Origin: Pomacea canaliculata | Lineage: Eukaryota; Mollusca; Gastropoda; Architaenioglossa; Ampullariidae | NCBI RefSeq assembly: GCF_003073045.1 | Contig: NC_037598.1 | Span: 8,796,342 to 8,860,341, forward strand | Reading direction: 5' to 3' | DNA length: 64,000 nt | In this document: positions 1 to 11,699 of the stretch, in pieces | Layout: each line of letters opens with the position of its first letter | Numbering within the stretch: position 1 is the first letter of the stretch | Program-made: the position numbers and the translations under genes | Notes under the pieces: model-generated | Told to the model about the DNA's origin: nothing | Database searches by the model: none | The model's input: the letters and a program-made list of their open reading frames with translations, nothing else

Positions 1-683
1 AAGATGTGCATTTAATATGTCATTTCCAGAGTTTTTCTTGTGTGAATATTTTTTATATGGATATTTTCTGAGTTTGAGAAATGGTCAAATTGTGAATGAA
101 ACCTATGAGTACTGTCCAAATTTTGTCACTTGTAATCATTTGGTTGCCACATGTTATTGGACAGTATTGGTGTTTTGCTTTCTTGGTGAAACATTTAATC
201 TCTCCTACTGGTCAGTTGATACTTCAAACGGGAATGCTTATGTCTGTGGGCTGCTGAAAAGTTTAGTACAGTTTACTCCCTTTGCATGTTTCTCAGTCTC
301 TGTCTATGCTCTTCTGTGTGTGCCTGCACACCTTTATTTTTGAATGATGTATAGATGCACATTGTTCAGTCCTAAACAAATTTTTGCAGTACGCCTTTTT
401 TTTAATTACAACATTTATAGGTCAATTTTTGCTTGTGAATTTCTGCTACAAAGCAACTTTTGTGTAATGTTTTGTGTTTCATATTATAAGATACATTATT
501 GGTGGCGAAAATAAAAACTTGGAGGAAAAAAAAAATCAAAAAAAAAATTTTACAAACCTAATGACTCAATAAGTTTTTTTTTCCATTGGGACAATTTTAA
601 AAATGGATGATTAAAACTTGTAAAAAAAAAAAAACCAAAAAAAACAACAACTCAGTTTTCGATGTTCCCCGTTAAGCAACTGG
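1..683. other. AT-rich non-coding stretch, possible 3' UTR of an upstream gene
   Basis: I see no convincing gene here. The longest open frame (17-343, +) has no recognisable domain. A canonical AATAAA lies at 510-515 on the plus strand and is followed by A-rich sequence, so this may be the 3' untranslated end of a plus-strand gene lying left of the window. That is inference only. Confidence 0.25.
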
Positions 684-1645
684 TCAGGATGACACGTCTT
701 GAAAAAGAATACTTTTTAGCCTTTTCCTTCTTTCCTTCTGTACTTTCGTGTGAATAAGAATTTTGATGTCTTGGCTAGTGGCATTCTGGTTATTTCTTTT
801 CCACAGGCAACTCCTTCTTCCAGGCCATCTTATTCCCAGAATATGGCATAGGAATCGGTTGGTAAAGGTCTGGAGCTTGTTGTTGGTGGTATTTATCACT
901 CTCCAGCTTTCAGAACCATACAATAGGACTGCTTTCACATTGGTGTTGAAGCATAAGCTGTTGAAAACATGCCTGACCTTGTTGATGCGGCTTTTAATGT
1001 CATCATCCGCTCCACCATCCTTGTTGACAATACTCCCCAGATACATGAACCGGTCTGTTTCTAGGATGTTCTCTCCTTGAAGTTACATTGGGAGTTCCTG
1101 CTTGTTGTTGATTCTCATCACTTCGGTCTTCTTTCTGTTGACCTTTAAGCCAGTCTTCTCTGCTTCCTGGGCTAGCTCACTCATTTTGGTTTGTGCTTGT
1201 TGTTGCCGATGAGATAGAAGACCGTTGTCATTTGCAAAGCCCAGGTCCCCTAGCTATTTGGTGAAGGTCCACTGGATACCGGTGTTGTTGTCTTGGGTTG
1301 TCTTACGCATAATCCAGTCTATGACCATCATCAGGAAGATTGTTGGTGCTAATATTCAACCCTGTCGTACGCCGGTCTTCACTACAAAAGGTGGTTGCTG
1401 TTATTTCCTGGTCTGGCTTTAATGCTTCTGAGGATTGGCCATCTGGGCCTGCTGCTTTGCCACTTTTCATGTTTTTGGCAGCTTTGATAATATCTGTGTT
1501 AGTGGGAGGGCTGGTGTTGACATGATGTTGTTCTGTTGCTGGTGGTATGTCAGGTAAAGAAGCAACATTGCACCTCTCCTCACTCGGACATCTTGAAGAC
1601 TCCTTCTCCACTTTCAAGCAACTGTTATATGGCAAATATTATTTA
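684..1645 (-). mobile_element. LINE (non-LTR retrotransposon) reverse transcriptase fragment, antisense
   Basis: Read on the minus strand from about 1640 to 684, the pieces follow the order of a LINE reverse transcriptase. First comes a segment with KAAGPDG (about 1450), then TGVRQG followed by VIDWIMR (about 1370-1310), then the catalytic-site region, where the expected F/YADD reads FAND (about 1240). These are followed by a LLSHRQQQAQ/KKTEVMRI block and by the C-terminal YLGSIVNKDGGADDDIKSR region (about 1045-980). The frame shifts several times, one stop interrupts the block near 1080, and part of the region before position 1000 is missing. It is a degraded fragment with no endonuclease domain visible. 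It resembles the RTE-like LINEs often annotated as endonuclease-reverse transcriptase in molluscs, but I am unsure of the clade. Confidence 0.8.
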
Positions 1646-2858
1646 TCAGTTCCATATTCTTACCATTTACTTAAATTTAATTACTCCTGCTTCCATACAA
1701 ATCAAACCCAAAACAAAACAGTTATGGTATTAACATTTTTGTTTTTTTCCACCGATGATCAACTGCACGTTTTCCCTCAGCTGCCTCACTCTCTCTACCC
1801 ACCCATCCTTTTCTCATTACTAACCCCATCAGTATCATTAACTACACTTATGCGGCTAGTTTGACCCACTAACATTTTGAATCACCACACCCTTAAGCGC
1901 ACAGCATGAACATTTGACATGTGACTCACATGACTCATACAATCACGTGCCAACATGAAACATTTTCCAGAAAAGAAAGGGACACCTCAAATTTTGTTTA
2001 CTTATTTCAGTCGTTCATTGTGTCTGACAGAGGTATGTACACTTAAAAAAACTATTTTTATGCTACTCGCACCGGCAGGCTAGCATCATTCTAATTCCAA
2101 TGCCCATTAGGTGTTCAAGAGACAGCTCAACACGTTTACGAACACTGAAAAATCTATGGCGATTGTAATAGATGTCAGGACAGCTAACTTGTATGTGATT
2201 GTCGGCTCTCAAAGTCGTCTCTATTGAGAAATAAAGTAGAATTTTGTATAACTTAAGCGTATACTGATTCCCTACTTCAATATTATTTTTTTGCATTTGC
2301 TATAAACATGAAAATTTCATACATTGATCAGTACAAGCTGGATGTTACCTAACATAGCCCACCAGTACTGGAAGCAACTGAATAGGCTCCTACTGAGCCA
2401 GACTATTGCGTCGTGTCATTTGGCGACTTTACATTGGCATTAGGCTCGGAACTGTTTTATCCACTTGAAAAAGTCTAGTGGAATTCATTTTTCTTTAATA
2501 AGTAAAACTCTACTCAAAACATCATTTCCTCAAACCTTTGTGTTGTCAAAGATTCACCTTATCGGAAAAGGGGACAATATGTAAATTAGATAATCTTTTC
2601 TCAAGCGTCAAGTCACGAATTTCACCTCTTTTTGTGTTTTATTCAGGATGTGCTTTTAGACCATGGATTTCCGTTAACATGCTTACATAAGATGCAAAGA
2701 CCGAGAATTTACCTTTTTTCTTGGATCAAATACCCTCGACGCTTCTTTGCTGCAATCCACTATCAGTAACAGTCTTAGAAGGAGTTGAAATTTTATGTTT
2801 TAACAGCATTTGTAGAAAACGCGGTGAGCTTACGAGAAATTTGTAAGTGTGCTACAAA
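1646..2858. other. intergenic, no gene seen
   Basis: This is AT-rich sequence between the LINE fragment and the microsatellite upstream of the MPEG1-like gene. Short open frames on both strands (for example 2063-2296, minus) show no recognisable domain or splice structure. Confidence 0.4.
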
Positions 2859-2880
2859 ACTGAACTGAACTGAACTGAAC

Positions 2881-2933
<53 letters not shown>

Positions 2934-2964
2934 GATGATTGATGATTGATGATGATGATGATGA
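2859..2964. repeat. (CTGAA)n followed by (GAT)n microsatellite
   Basis: Four or so CTGAA units (2859-2880) run directly into a long GAT array, then an interrupted GATT/GAT stretch. It ends about 190 bp upstream of the MPEG1-like start codon, so it probably lies in the promoter or 5' UTR. The opposite-strand reading gives a spurious polyhistidine frame. Confidence 0.95.
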
Positions 2965-3150
2965 TCTTTGTATCGCAGCCTAACAAAATATATTTTATTG
3001 CACACGCATGAGCGCTCGCACAGGTGTTGTCTGACTACCTCTCTCCTCACACATCCCAAAAACCTTTGTCGCAGTCTTCACACCCTGACGATTGCAGGCT
3101 TGGTACCTTCACCCTGTCAAGCACACACGTTTGCTCGCTTTCCCTGCACC

Positions 3151-6100
3151 ATGCACGTCCTCTCAACCTTCCTTCTTGCCATCGGCATTGCTTCCGTCCT
3201 CTGTCTCCTACCGGTCTTAACTGCTGGTAGCCCTATAACCGAAGACGTGGGCGACAATAGAGACGAGGACAAGATAGTAACATCGCATTACCCGGTGGGA
3301 GACGCCAGACGCTGCCTGCAGGAGTCAGCTCAAAATTACTTCCGGATGGAGGTAACTTCCTGTTCTTGTAGCTTGACTTCTTTGGATGTTGAGATAAAAG
3401 TTCAAGCCTATCCAATGCTATTTCTTTTTTGTTCAGAGCAACTTACATTGAAATTCGTATACAATGTGTTGGTAAGAAAAAAGCTTGTCGCGCTATTATA
3501 TCTATATTGGAGCTGCCTGCATGTAAACTGAGACTTACAAGCATATCCAAAACAAAGATATGACAATTTATGGTACACACAGTTATAGTACCAAAATTTT
3601 GACACTAAAGTGGTGTCGTATCCATGTTTGACTTTACCAAGCAATTTACCTTTATACAAGCATATTACTGCCTTATGGTATCATCATTTGTTTTCGTACA
3701 CACATTTCGGTTTTCAATGACGATGATCAGTGTAACTCACCTTGTTTTGATTGAGTATGCCCACATTACACAATGACTTGACGATTTTTGTTGAATAAAA
3801 AAACACAATGTTCTAAAAAGATGTTTCTTGGTAACAGAGATTTGAGGTGTTGCCTGGCAACGGATGGGATAACCTTCAAAATGAACCACAAGTGCAAATT
3901 GTGGCCTTCAACTACTCTCAGTGTCGGACAACAGACGACGGGCGGTTCCTGCTGCCGGACACAGTGACCACCGTGCCAATAAAAAGCACCGATCTGCAGT
4001 TGTTCTCGGATCTCATCTCCAACACTGAGGTGTGTCAGAAGTGGGCCGGGACATTGTATGGGATGCTGCTGTTAATAATATAAAAAAAGACACTAAAGAA
4101 AGGTACATAGATTCGTGGTGAACAGCTGTCAGTGGGCCACAACACTGAGAAATTACATAGGCTCGTGGTTAGTTAGGCACATCTATAACATCGAGCAGGT
4201 ACATTGTCAGAAGATTACATCATCTTAATAGGCTACAGCTGTCAGAAAGCCACGGTACTGAGTGGGGAACAGCTGTCAATAGGCCCCAAGGAAAACCAAG
4301 CAACAGTTTCTTACCCAAGACAGTCTAAGTAAAATGAAGCAAAATTTATTGTCTGGTTCTATAGCTCCATCAAACCAACGGTCAATAAAAATACCGCCAT
4401 AGCTGCGATAGTACAAGTGTAAGGGCTGCACTCTACACAAAAAAACTTTTTAGTAACAGTTCTAGCAGCGACTCTTTGTTTGATACAGTTTGTAGATTCT
4501 GCAGTGGCGAGTATGGCTGGCCAGAGTTCATTGATAGTTGTGACAGGGGTTTGGTACGGGTAGTTGCCCACCACGTGCTGTGGAAGTCAGCCAGTGCCTC
4601 GTGTCTCTGAACACATCTCGTACCGCCATTGTGCACTTTTAAGCCATGTACATTTGTACATTCTCTGCGTAGTATGCGAGGGCACTTGCTTCCATGTATG
4701 CACATGTAAATGTGTGTGTGAATGAGTGTGAACGCACGCTCTCCGCGTTTATTTAAAAAAAATGAGAACTAGACCTCATTAATTTGTTTGGAGAGCAGCA
4801 GTTCCCAAACTGAAGGGAAAAGAATTTTAAAAAATCTTAAGTTATTACATGAAATCATAGTGTTAAATACTTCCATGATATCTGATGAAATACTTCATAA
4901 TGTAAGCACAAGATAAATTTCTTTAAAAAATGTTTTTGAATGCATAAATTTTTCCCTTCAATGGCCTTACAAAACGATATAAGATTTTCATACCGTAACT
5001 GTTTTCCTTTTATTAATTACTTCTTCTGACAGCCGGCAATCTATTTTATATTTCCCCCATCAGGAGTGGACTAGCGTCACGTCCCGGTCAATTAATCTGG
5101 ACGCTGGCCTTGATAATAAATTCATTAGTATCAGCGGCAAATACTCGTCGGAGTTTACAGACATGAAATCCAAGATGATTAGCGACAAGACTGTGGTCGT
5201 TCGCACAGAGGCACGCTACGTCAGGTATGGGGGTGTGTGTGTGTGTGTGTGCACGTGATTTGAAGTCATTGACTAATATGTGTGTGTTTGTGTTTTCCTT
5301 TGTATGTGCGTGTGCTTGTCCACATGCTTACGTGCACGTGATTTAAAGTCATTGACTTTTTTTTTTTTGGTGTTTGGTCGTTTGTTTACGGGTCTCAGAA
5401 TTTCCTACTTTCTGTGTCAATGGTTAGCTGATTGGTTAGTTCGTTACTTCTGTTTGAGTATAATATGCGATCTTTTGGACCCATGCTTATTTATTGACTC
5501 TATTAATTAATTCAGACTTTATTTTAAGTAGGACGATTTTTTAAGTATGATATTAGATTCTAGTTTCTACTCCTTTATTGACGATTCCACTAAGAAGCTG
5601 TGCGCCACCTGTCTGCAGGTATTCTGTCCACCTGCAGCCGGACACCCCCCTGCACCCCACGTTTCGCAGTCATCTGCTGCAGGTGGCGGCGGCTCACGAG
5701 CGTGAGGACGAGGAGTCTGCGCGCTACCTGGCGGAGCTGTTAGTCAGGGACTTTGGCACACACGTCATCACCAGCGTTAAAGCAGGCGCAGCAATCGCTC
5801 AGGTGAGTCAAGGAAGTCTTCCAGGTAATCTTTGTGGTGTTGTACAGGTCAGCATCGTGTTTCGTCCATGACTCATATTCATGAAGCACGTTAGCCCATC
5901 CTGTTTGCTTCTCTTCGGGTACTTATATTGAACATATTTCAGCTACACAAAAGATGCTACCTACTCTCCTACAAATTAATTTTTTTTTACAAATTTTACG
6001 ACATGCTTCATTACTTTGCTAAAAAAATAAAAGCACTTTCATTAGGCTCCTCAAAAACTAAAGAGACAGGCCATGCTAACATATTTTGCAGGTGGACCAT

Positions 6101-9100
6101 TTGAAAGAAGAATGGATGAAAAAAAATTCTGAACAAAAAAACGAAATATTGGCCTCCGCGTCGTTCTCTCTATTTAAGCTCAACCTTTCAGCTTCAGTTT
6201 CATTCAAATCCAAAACTGAATCAAGCTACCAGTCAGGGTACCTCAGCCAGCGCACGTCATCAGTGGTGCGGACGTATGGAGGCCCCGTCTACAAACCCAT
6301 CAACTTCACGATCAACGAATGGGCAGAAGCAGCAGACAGGTGACGTCACTCATTTGCTTCTCTCCCCTGCTCCCTCTTTCTCTTCCATTCACTCGATTCC
6401 TTTCTTTCGCTATTTCTGTAGATTCCTTTAACCGTTTCTTAAAGTAGATTTCACTCAACTTAAGGTGACCAGACGTTTTGGGAGCGAAAGTGGGACGCGT
6501 GCCGATGATGGTCACATACAAAGAGCGCCGAAAAGGGTGTGTGGGGGGGAACCTTTCCTCTGACTTTGCCGAGTAGTGGTGCTTTGAACGGCAGATCTGT
6601 CCACGTCACTTTAGTATTCCATTTTAAAAAGAAAAACGGTTTTTTAATATTTAAATATAAATATTCCTACCTTATCTCCCGCTCAGCCAACGTTGAGGAC
6701 GTGCAGGTGAGGCGCTGCAACAAATTGTCGACAATAATCCTGCGCCTTCGTCATCTTGCGAGGCTGCTTCGAAACCGTACTTCATTCGTGAATCTCCTTG
6801 TAAAGTTTTGGTTCTGTCAAGATAGTGTCAAAATTTTTTCCACAAGGATTTTCTGAATTTTGGCTGTTAAAGTTGCACCTCACAATTAAAAGTCCTTTCT
6901 GTGTATCCACCTTTAACTGCCGGACAGCGGAAAATATGCTGGAGGACGAAATGCCGAGAGACGAGGAGAAATTTGCTGACGCAGGCTTGATGAGAGGGCA
7001 AGAGGGTCTGGTGTACCCGGTCCCACGGTTGTGAATGGGGCACGGCCTTGGTCAGTGGATTGTTTTCCTTCTTCTTTTTCTGGTCTGAAGAAGGAACACC
7101 CAAGCATTACACCTGCAGATGTTAAGTTTCAAGTCTGCAGTATACAATTTCCAAGCCGAATGTGCGCGGGGCCGTCGGGGTAGCAGGCCAGGTGCCAGAA
7201 GGTCGCTGGACACCCAGGATTTATCGTGCATGAACCGTCTAGATCAGGGATGCCCAACGTACGGCCCGCGGGCCATATCCGGCCCGCGACGAGGTCCCAT
7301 CCGGCCAGCGAAACTTCTGCCCACAGTGCAGGAAATCGGCATGTTAGTAATAAAAAAAAAAAAAACGAAAAAAAAAACCCCCCGAAAAAAGGGAAGAAGT
7401 ATTTATCCCCACGTAGGGGCGTTTCCCAATCTTTTTTTCGATGGATGAACATTTCGATTCAGTGCTCCGACTTGGTGTCTCTACGATGAGGCCGGACATT
7501 CAGAGGTTGGTTTCGGGAAAACAACTTCAAATATCCCACTAATTAGTACATAATTAATGGTAAGTACAACTTGTTTCTAATAAAAAATTGTATCTGCTCT
7601 ATTTTTTTTTCTTTTTTGTATTTTTGCGGTGAAGTGGCCCGCGACACGGCTGTCCCAAATGGATATGGCCTGCAGGCCGAAAAAGGTTGGACATCACTGC
7701 TCTAGATTATAGAAAAGCGTTCGTTTCGTGCTTTGAGGTCTCTGAATTAATGTGCCACTGAAGGGGTCTGCAAGCAAGTTGGAATTGACAGTAAAGAGGT
7801 ATGGGTATGTTACTGATGCATGGCCACTCTGTGAATGGAGAGGATGGGGCCTGCCACTGGCACTGCAACCTAGTCTAAGCCCTGAGTGAGATGTCAAAGG
7901 AGCTTGTTTCGTAGTTACTTCACGACACAGCGAGACTTTCTCTTCCCGTTTCTCCATCACCATGCAAACTACATTAATCTACAACTCTATATCAGGGGTG
8001 GGCTTAAACACGGCCTGTGGACGCCTTTGGGTCGGCATCGTCTGCCAAAATGTAAAATGCACTTGTTTGTATTTTTGTAACATCAGCCTAGGTTAATTTG
8101 CTAAATATTTTATCATATCAACTACAACAGAGTTAGAAATCGGCAGTCCTTAGCATTCTAACACAGACAAAGTAAAAAGATAAAAAATATAATAACAGAC
8201 TGACATGTCTGATCGAGTCGTTAGAGGGCAAAGGGGGCGGCTGCCTTCAAAGGAAAGCGAGCGGCTTCAAACAGCTTCACTTTACACAATAAATTCGGCA
8301 GGTGAAAGGCACTGTGTACTCATTTGTTGTCCATTTCTGCTGGCGTGGTGTTAGGGTAGGGAGGAAAGTTAATGTCACTGTGAAGTGGGGGAACTCGGAC
8401 AACCGTAGCCAAAGAAGCTGACACCTTAAGAGGGACGAGCAGACGACCACCGGCGATGTACCAGCGGCACGTGCAATAAGATATCGGCCGGCAGGTCATT
8501 ATCGTCACGGGTCAAACACCGAAGTCCGCAGAGCCACGAAAAATAAATCGGGATCAACAAGACAACGCCAAAAGGCAAAAGCCAGAACCAAAGGCGTGGA
8601 TGCGAATCAGCGTACGGTATTCAGATTTTTAAAGACAAGCGGGACATTTGATGGACTTGCCAGAAAGAGGGACATTGGGCTGGACACGAGGTCAATAGCG
8701 GGACTGTCTTCGGCCATGTACATATAACAACCAAGCTGGCCCCAAAAGCGTGTCTCTTGGAACATTTCGCTAACAGCGTCGTTTGCTACGACAGACGCAA
8801 AACCCCATATGCACAAAGCGAACTCCTTAATACAATCTTATTCGCTAACAACATCACAATACAAATAAAAAGTCCCACATGATAGAAACTCAGCACATAA
8901 GTCTTTCCCCGCCCCACATACATAAATACAGAGATTTCGCAGCCACGAGAGAGGTTATGTTCGCCATGAACCGTCCCACACCAGGGAAAGCACAAAGCCG
9001 AGTCCTGGGTACACCAGCGTCTCCCCGCACCGAAGCTCTTCTCTATCACTGCCGGTTCGATCCCGGGCCTTCGATACGTAGTCCCGGTCTAACCTTGGGC

Positions 9101-10948
9101 TTTCGCTCTTCCTACCCGATGGGGTCCCCGCCCACCTATCCCGTTAGGACCCGCGACAAAAGACCCTATCAGGTACGCCCCCTGACACGATGTGCCCCGA
9201 GGTGGGTCTTTTACCTCCTGACCAGACCCAGCTGAGAGGTGCACGATGGGCCCGCCCTTCCTCTGGCCAGAATAAACGGCTAGCTCACAACCTACACATT
9301 TTCCTATTCTGCTATAAGGCAGCAGCTTCCAATAGCTTCATAGCTTTGTCCCTGTTGTTTTAAAAAAACGCTTCTTTTAGCTATTATTTTGTTTATTCTT
9401 TGAGTTCAATGCTTGTTTCGTGTCTCTCAACGTGATCCTCGCTAACATTTTGCTTCTCAGAGACCTGGTGGCCCTGGATCAAACGGGTGACCCACTGCAC
9501 TATTTGATCACTGCGGCCATGCTCCCTGAATGTTCGGCCTCCATTCTAAGCCAGGTTCAGAGCTCAATACAACAAGCTGTTGAGACTTACTACGACTATA
9601 ACGTCCATCAGGGCTGCCTGCTACCGGACTCAGACTACTTCACCCCATCCGCCAACTTTGATGACGGCACCTGCAAACCGCCTACCTCCAACTTTACCTT
9701 CGGGGGCATGTATCAGAACTGCACGGTGTGGCGTCTGGACATATATAACCAACATATTTGCTACGATAAAACACAGGCAAACATTCTTTTAATAACTTTT
9801 TTTTTCATTACATAACTTGAATGCAACTAAAACGGAATTTTTTGACAGCAGCTTTTTATCAATTAAAGCGAAATACATTTTGTGCCCACATTATATTCTT
9901 AGATTATATTAGCCATATATTAAGTACAATTTATTTTCTCGTAGTAGTCGTAATGGTGAGCCCACGAGGCCACTTGGTACCTTTTGACGTTTTACAAATT
10001 AGACCCATCCAGATTATTTTGGTCAAGGAAAGAGAAATCCCTCGTTTTCTTGTTTGACGTTGTAAAAGAATTGTTTCCTTTGAAATTCAATGGATCATTT
10101 ATTTATGTTTCCTCTTGTTTTATCAGCTAAACCCCTTGACCGGCAGTTTGTCCTGCCCTTCTGGCTACCAGCCTGTGCGGATACAAGAAATAGGTTGGTG
10201 TAACATAGGAATGGTCAGCGGAAACTGTAACCTCTGTCCCATCTGCTACATATCAATAACCACGTATTGGTGCACAGCATGGGATTCAGCAAAGGTAGTG
10301 CCAAGTAACCATGGCTACCTGTTCGGCGGCCTTTACACCTCCTCCGTGTCCAACCCTGTCACCGGAAGCCCCTCGTGTCCGTCAGATTTCTTCGCCCTGC
10401 GTGTGGGCTACACGCGAGACTTGCACGTGTGCGTCAGCGCTGACCTCGAGTTCGGAGCCAAAGGCGCCGTGCCTTTCGCCGGCTTCGTCAGCTGCCTGAC
10501 TGGGAATCCCCTGGCAATCCCCGGAGACCGCATGAACAGCAAAGGGGACGAATGGCCACAGAGATGTCCAGAGGGTTACAGCATGCACCTGGCAACAGTG
10601 GACCTGGACTGTCAGCTCAACTACTGCGTACTGACACGTGCCATGCGTGGGAATGTCACGCCTCCCTTGGAGCGCCCACCCTTTGTCCCGCCACCTGCCG
10701 GCATCTTTTGGGATGAAAAAGAGATCAATCACACTGACGACCGTTCGTCGCAGTCTCTGAGCCCCGGTGCGGCGGCTGGTATAGGGGTGGGAGTCACCCT
10801 GGGTATCGTGCTCCTGGTGATTATCGTCTACCAGCTGCACGGTCGTTGTCGTCGAACCCAGTCCAGGTATTCCAGCATGACAGAGCCTGTGGCGGCCGGT
10901 GCTTCGCCCCCTGGTTATGGTGCCTCCCACGTGTCTTCAAATTTGTAA
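3151..10948 (+). CDS. MPEG1: Macrophage-expressed gene 1 protein (perforin-2)-like, 7 coding exons
   Basis: Pore-forming MACPF protein of the perforin-2 family, which in animals acts against engulfed bacteria in phagosomal and endosomal membranes. Exons: 3151-3351, 3838-4029, 5064-5224, 5619-5802, 6092-6339, 9461-9776, 10127-10948; intron phases are 0, 0, 2, 0, 2, 0, giving about 707 aa (mouse is about 713). A signal peptide covers residues 1-25. The block LPGNGWDNL follows (exon 2), then the MACPF signature FGTHVITSV at about 230-238, then NFTFGGMYQNCT in exon 6. The cysteine-rich membrane-proximal P2 region is in exon 7 (LFGGLYTSS, VPFAGFVSC). One membrane helix (about 648-671) and a 36-residue tail end the protein. 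Several N-glycosylation sequons are visible. I chose ATG 3151 because the context CACCATG leads straight into the signal peptide; an in-frame ATG at 2968 would add an implausible leader. Exon 6 ends at a GC donor. The gene looks intact. Vertebrate MPEG1 is coded in a single exon, so the split structure is notable. Confidence 0.95.
4116..4290. repeat. Degenerate tandem repeats in MPEG1 intron 2
   Basis: Intron 2 (4030-5063) holds about three imperfect copies of a motif resembling ACAGCTGTCAG followed by GGCCAC and ACTGAG, near 4121, 4226 and 4269. The copies are too diverged to define a clean unit length. Confidence 0.5.
5230..5252. repeat. (GT)n microsatellite
   Basis: A short GT run just inside MPEG1 intron 3, a few bases after the donor of exon 3. 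Confidence 0.8.
6340..7236. other. MPEG1 intron 6, left part
   Basis: No exon is seen. The stretch holds GTGACCAGACG (about 6465), a motif that resembles the ends of a repeat family seen in other animal genomes, and an unassigned CG-richer piece (about 6690-7220) that may be old transposon sequence. The open frames here carry no known domain. Confidence 0.35.
7245..7699. mobile_element. hAT-type non-autonomous DNA transposon (MITE) in MPEG1 intron 6
   Basis: Terminal inverted repeats are visible: the left end is CAGGGATGCCCAAC and the right end reads, on the other strand, CAGTGATGTCCAAC. The element is flanked by an 8-bp duplication, GTCTAGAT (7237-7244) and CTCTAGAT (7700-7707), matching at 7 of 8 bases, which is the hAT hallmark. 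It is 455 bp long, rich in GGCCCGCGGGCC-like palindromes near the ends and A-rich in the middle, with no transposase. It lies inside an intron and does not touch coding sequence. Confidence 0.85.
7993..8100. mobile_element. Possible left end of another hAT-like element
   Basis: CAGGGGTGGGC followed by ACGGCCTGTGG resembles the start of hAT MITEs found elsewhere in this window. I found no matching right terminus or flanking duplication, so this may be a truncated copy, and its right limit is arbitrary. Confidence 0.35.
8101..9460. other. MPEG1 intron 6, right part
   Basis: No exon is recognisable before the acceptor at 9460. There are repeated GGGACATT/GGGACTG pieces at about 8640-8705 and a box-B-like GGTTCGATCCC at about 9053, but no partner A box. 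It is probably a patchwork of old repeats. Confidence 0.35.
9777..9778 (+). other. Non-canonical GC splice donor, MPEG1 intron 6 to 7
   Basis: Exon 6 must join exon 7 between ...CYDKTQ and LNPLTG... to match the family, and the exon ends CAG with GCAAAC following. No GT near this point gives a joined frame with the right family spacing. The acceptor at 10125-10126 is an ordinary AG, so this is a GC-AG intron (9777-10126). Confidence 0.8.
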
Positions 10949-11110
10949 ACCAGCACCAGCTCATCGTTTTCAAGCTAGCTGCGTCTGTTAAATATAATTC
11001 TTTTTTAATATAAACATTTATATTCAATTAACTCATTGAACATATTACAGGCTTAATGCATTCTATTTTTAAACAATTCACACAGTTGCACTATACCATA
11101 TATAACAATA

Positions 11111-11660
11111 CAGTCAAATCTCGCTACTATGCCACCTACCGAGACCGAGCAAAAGTGGCATAGTAGCGAGAGTGGCATAGTAGCGAGGGTTCGTAAAAAC
11201 GGCTTTATTTGCTCAAGTTACCCGTCAGTCCAAAGCTCTCAAGAATCGTCGGCTGGCGCTAGCTGTCTCCTCTCATTCTCCCCCTCACCTCTTCATCCTC
11301 CACCCCTCCCAACCACATCGGCACACCTGCATCCTGTCGCTAGTCGACCCCCTCCCGCTTTCCCTCTGTCACGTGACCGTCACCCGGCCAGCGACCACCC
11401 CCCCCCATCGCCAGCCTCCACCCTCCCTGTGTGTGTGCTATGTTCCATCCCACCTAACTGCCATGTCCCACACTACCATATACATGTAATGATCGAGCAC
11501 TGCGCGGAATTTCACAACTTGTGCCTTTTAACAATCACAAAAGTGGCATAGTAGCGAGAGTAAGTGGTGCCATAGTAATTTTTTTTTACATTGAATTTAT
11601 AGTCGGGATCAAGCAAAAGTGGTATACTACCGAGAGTGGCATAGTAGCGAGATTTGACTG
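11111..11660. mobile_element. pogo/Tigger-like MITE (Tc1/mariner superfamily), 550 bp
   Basis: The ends are exact inverted repeats beginning CAGTCAAATCTCGCTACT, and both sides are flanked by TA (11109-11110 and 11661-11662), as expected for pogo-like elements of the Tc1/mariner superfamily. Near each end the motif GTGGCATAGTAGCGAG occurs in tandem, and extra copies lie at about 11540. The middle is C-rich and carries no transposase. It inserted about 160 bp after the MPEG1 stop codon, possibly within or just beyond its 3' UTR. Confidence 0.85.
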
Positions 11661-11699
11661 TATAACAGACATATAAGGTAATGTATGTCAACATGTACG

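Noticed and set aside
2793-3059. Histidine-rich minus-strand frame
   Set aside because: It is the reverse reading of the GAT microsatellite.
7119-7489. Overlapping open frames in MPEG1 intron 6
   Set aside because: They lie mostly inside or against the GC-rich hAT MITE and have no family resemblance.
9040-9070. Box B-like GGTTCGATCCC as a tRNA gene
   Set aside because: No A box or cloverleaf fits upstream, so I do not call a tRNA.
10382-10930. 182-aa minus-strand frame over MPEG1 exon 7
   Set aside because: It is the antisense shadow of the coding exon with no domain of its own.
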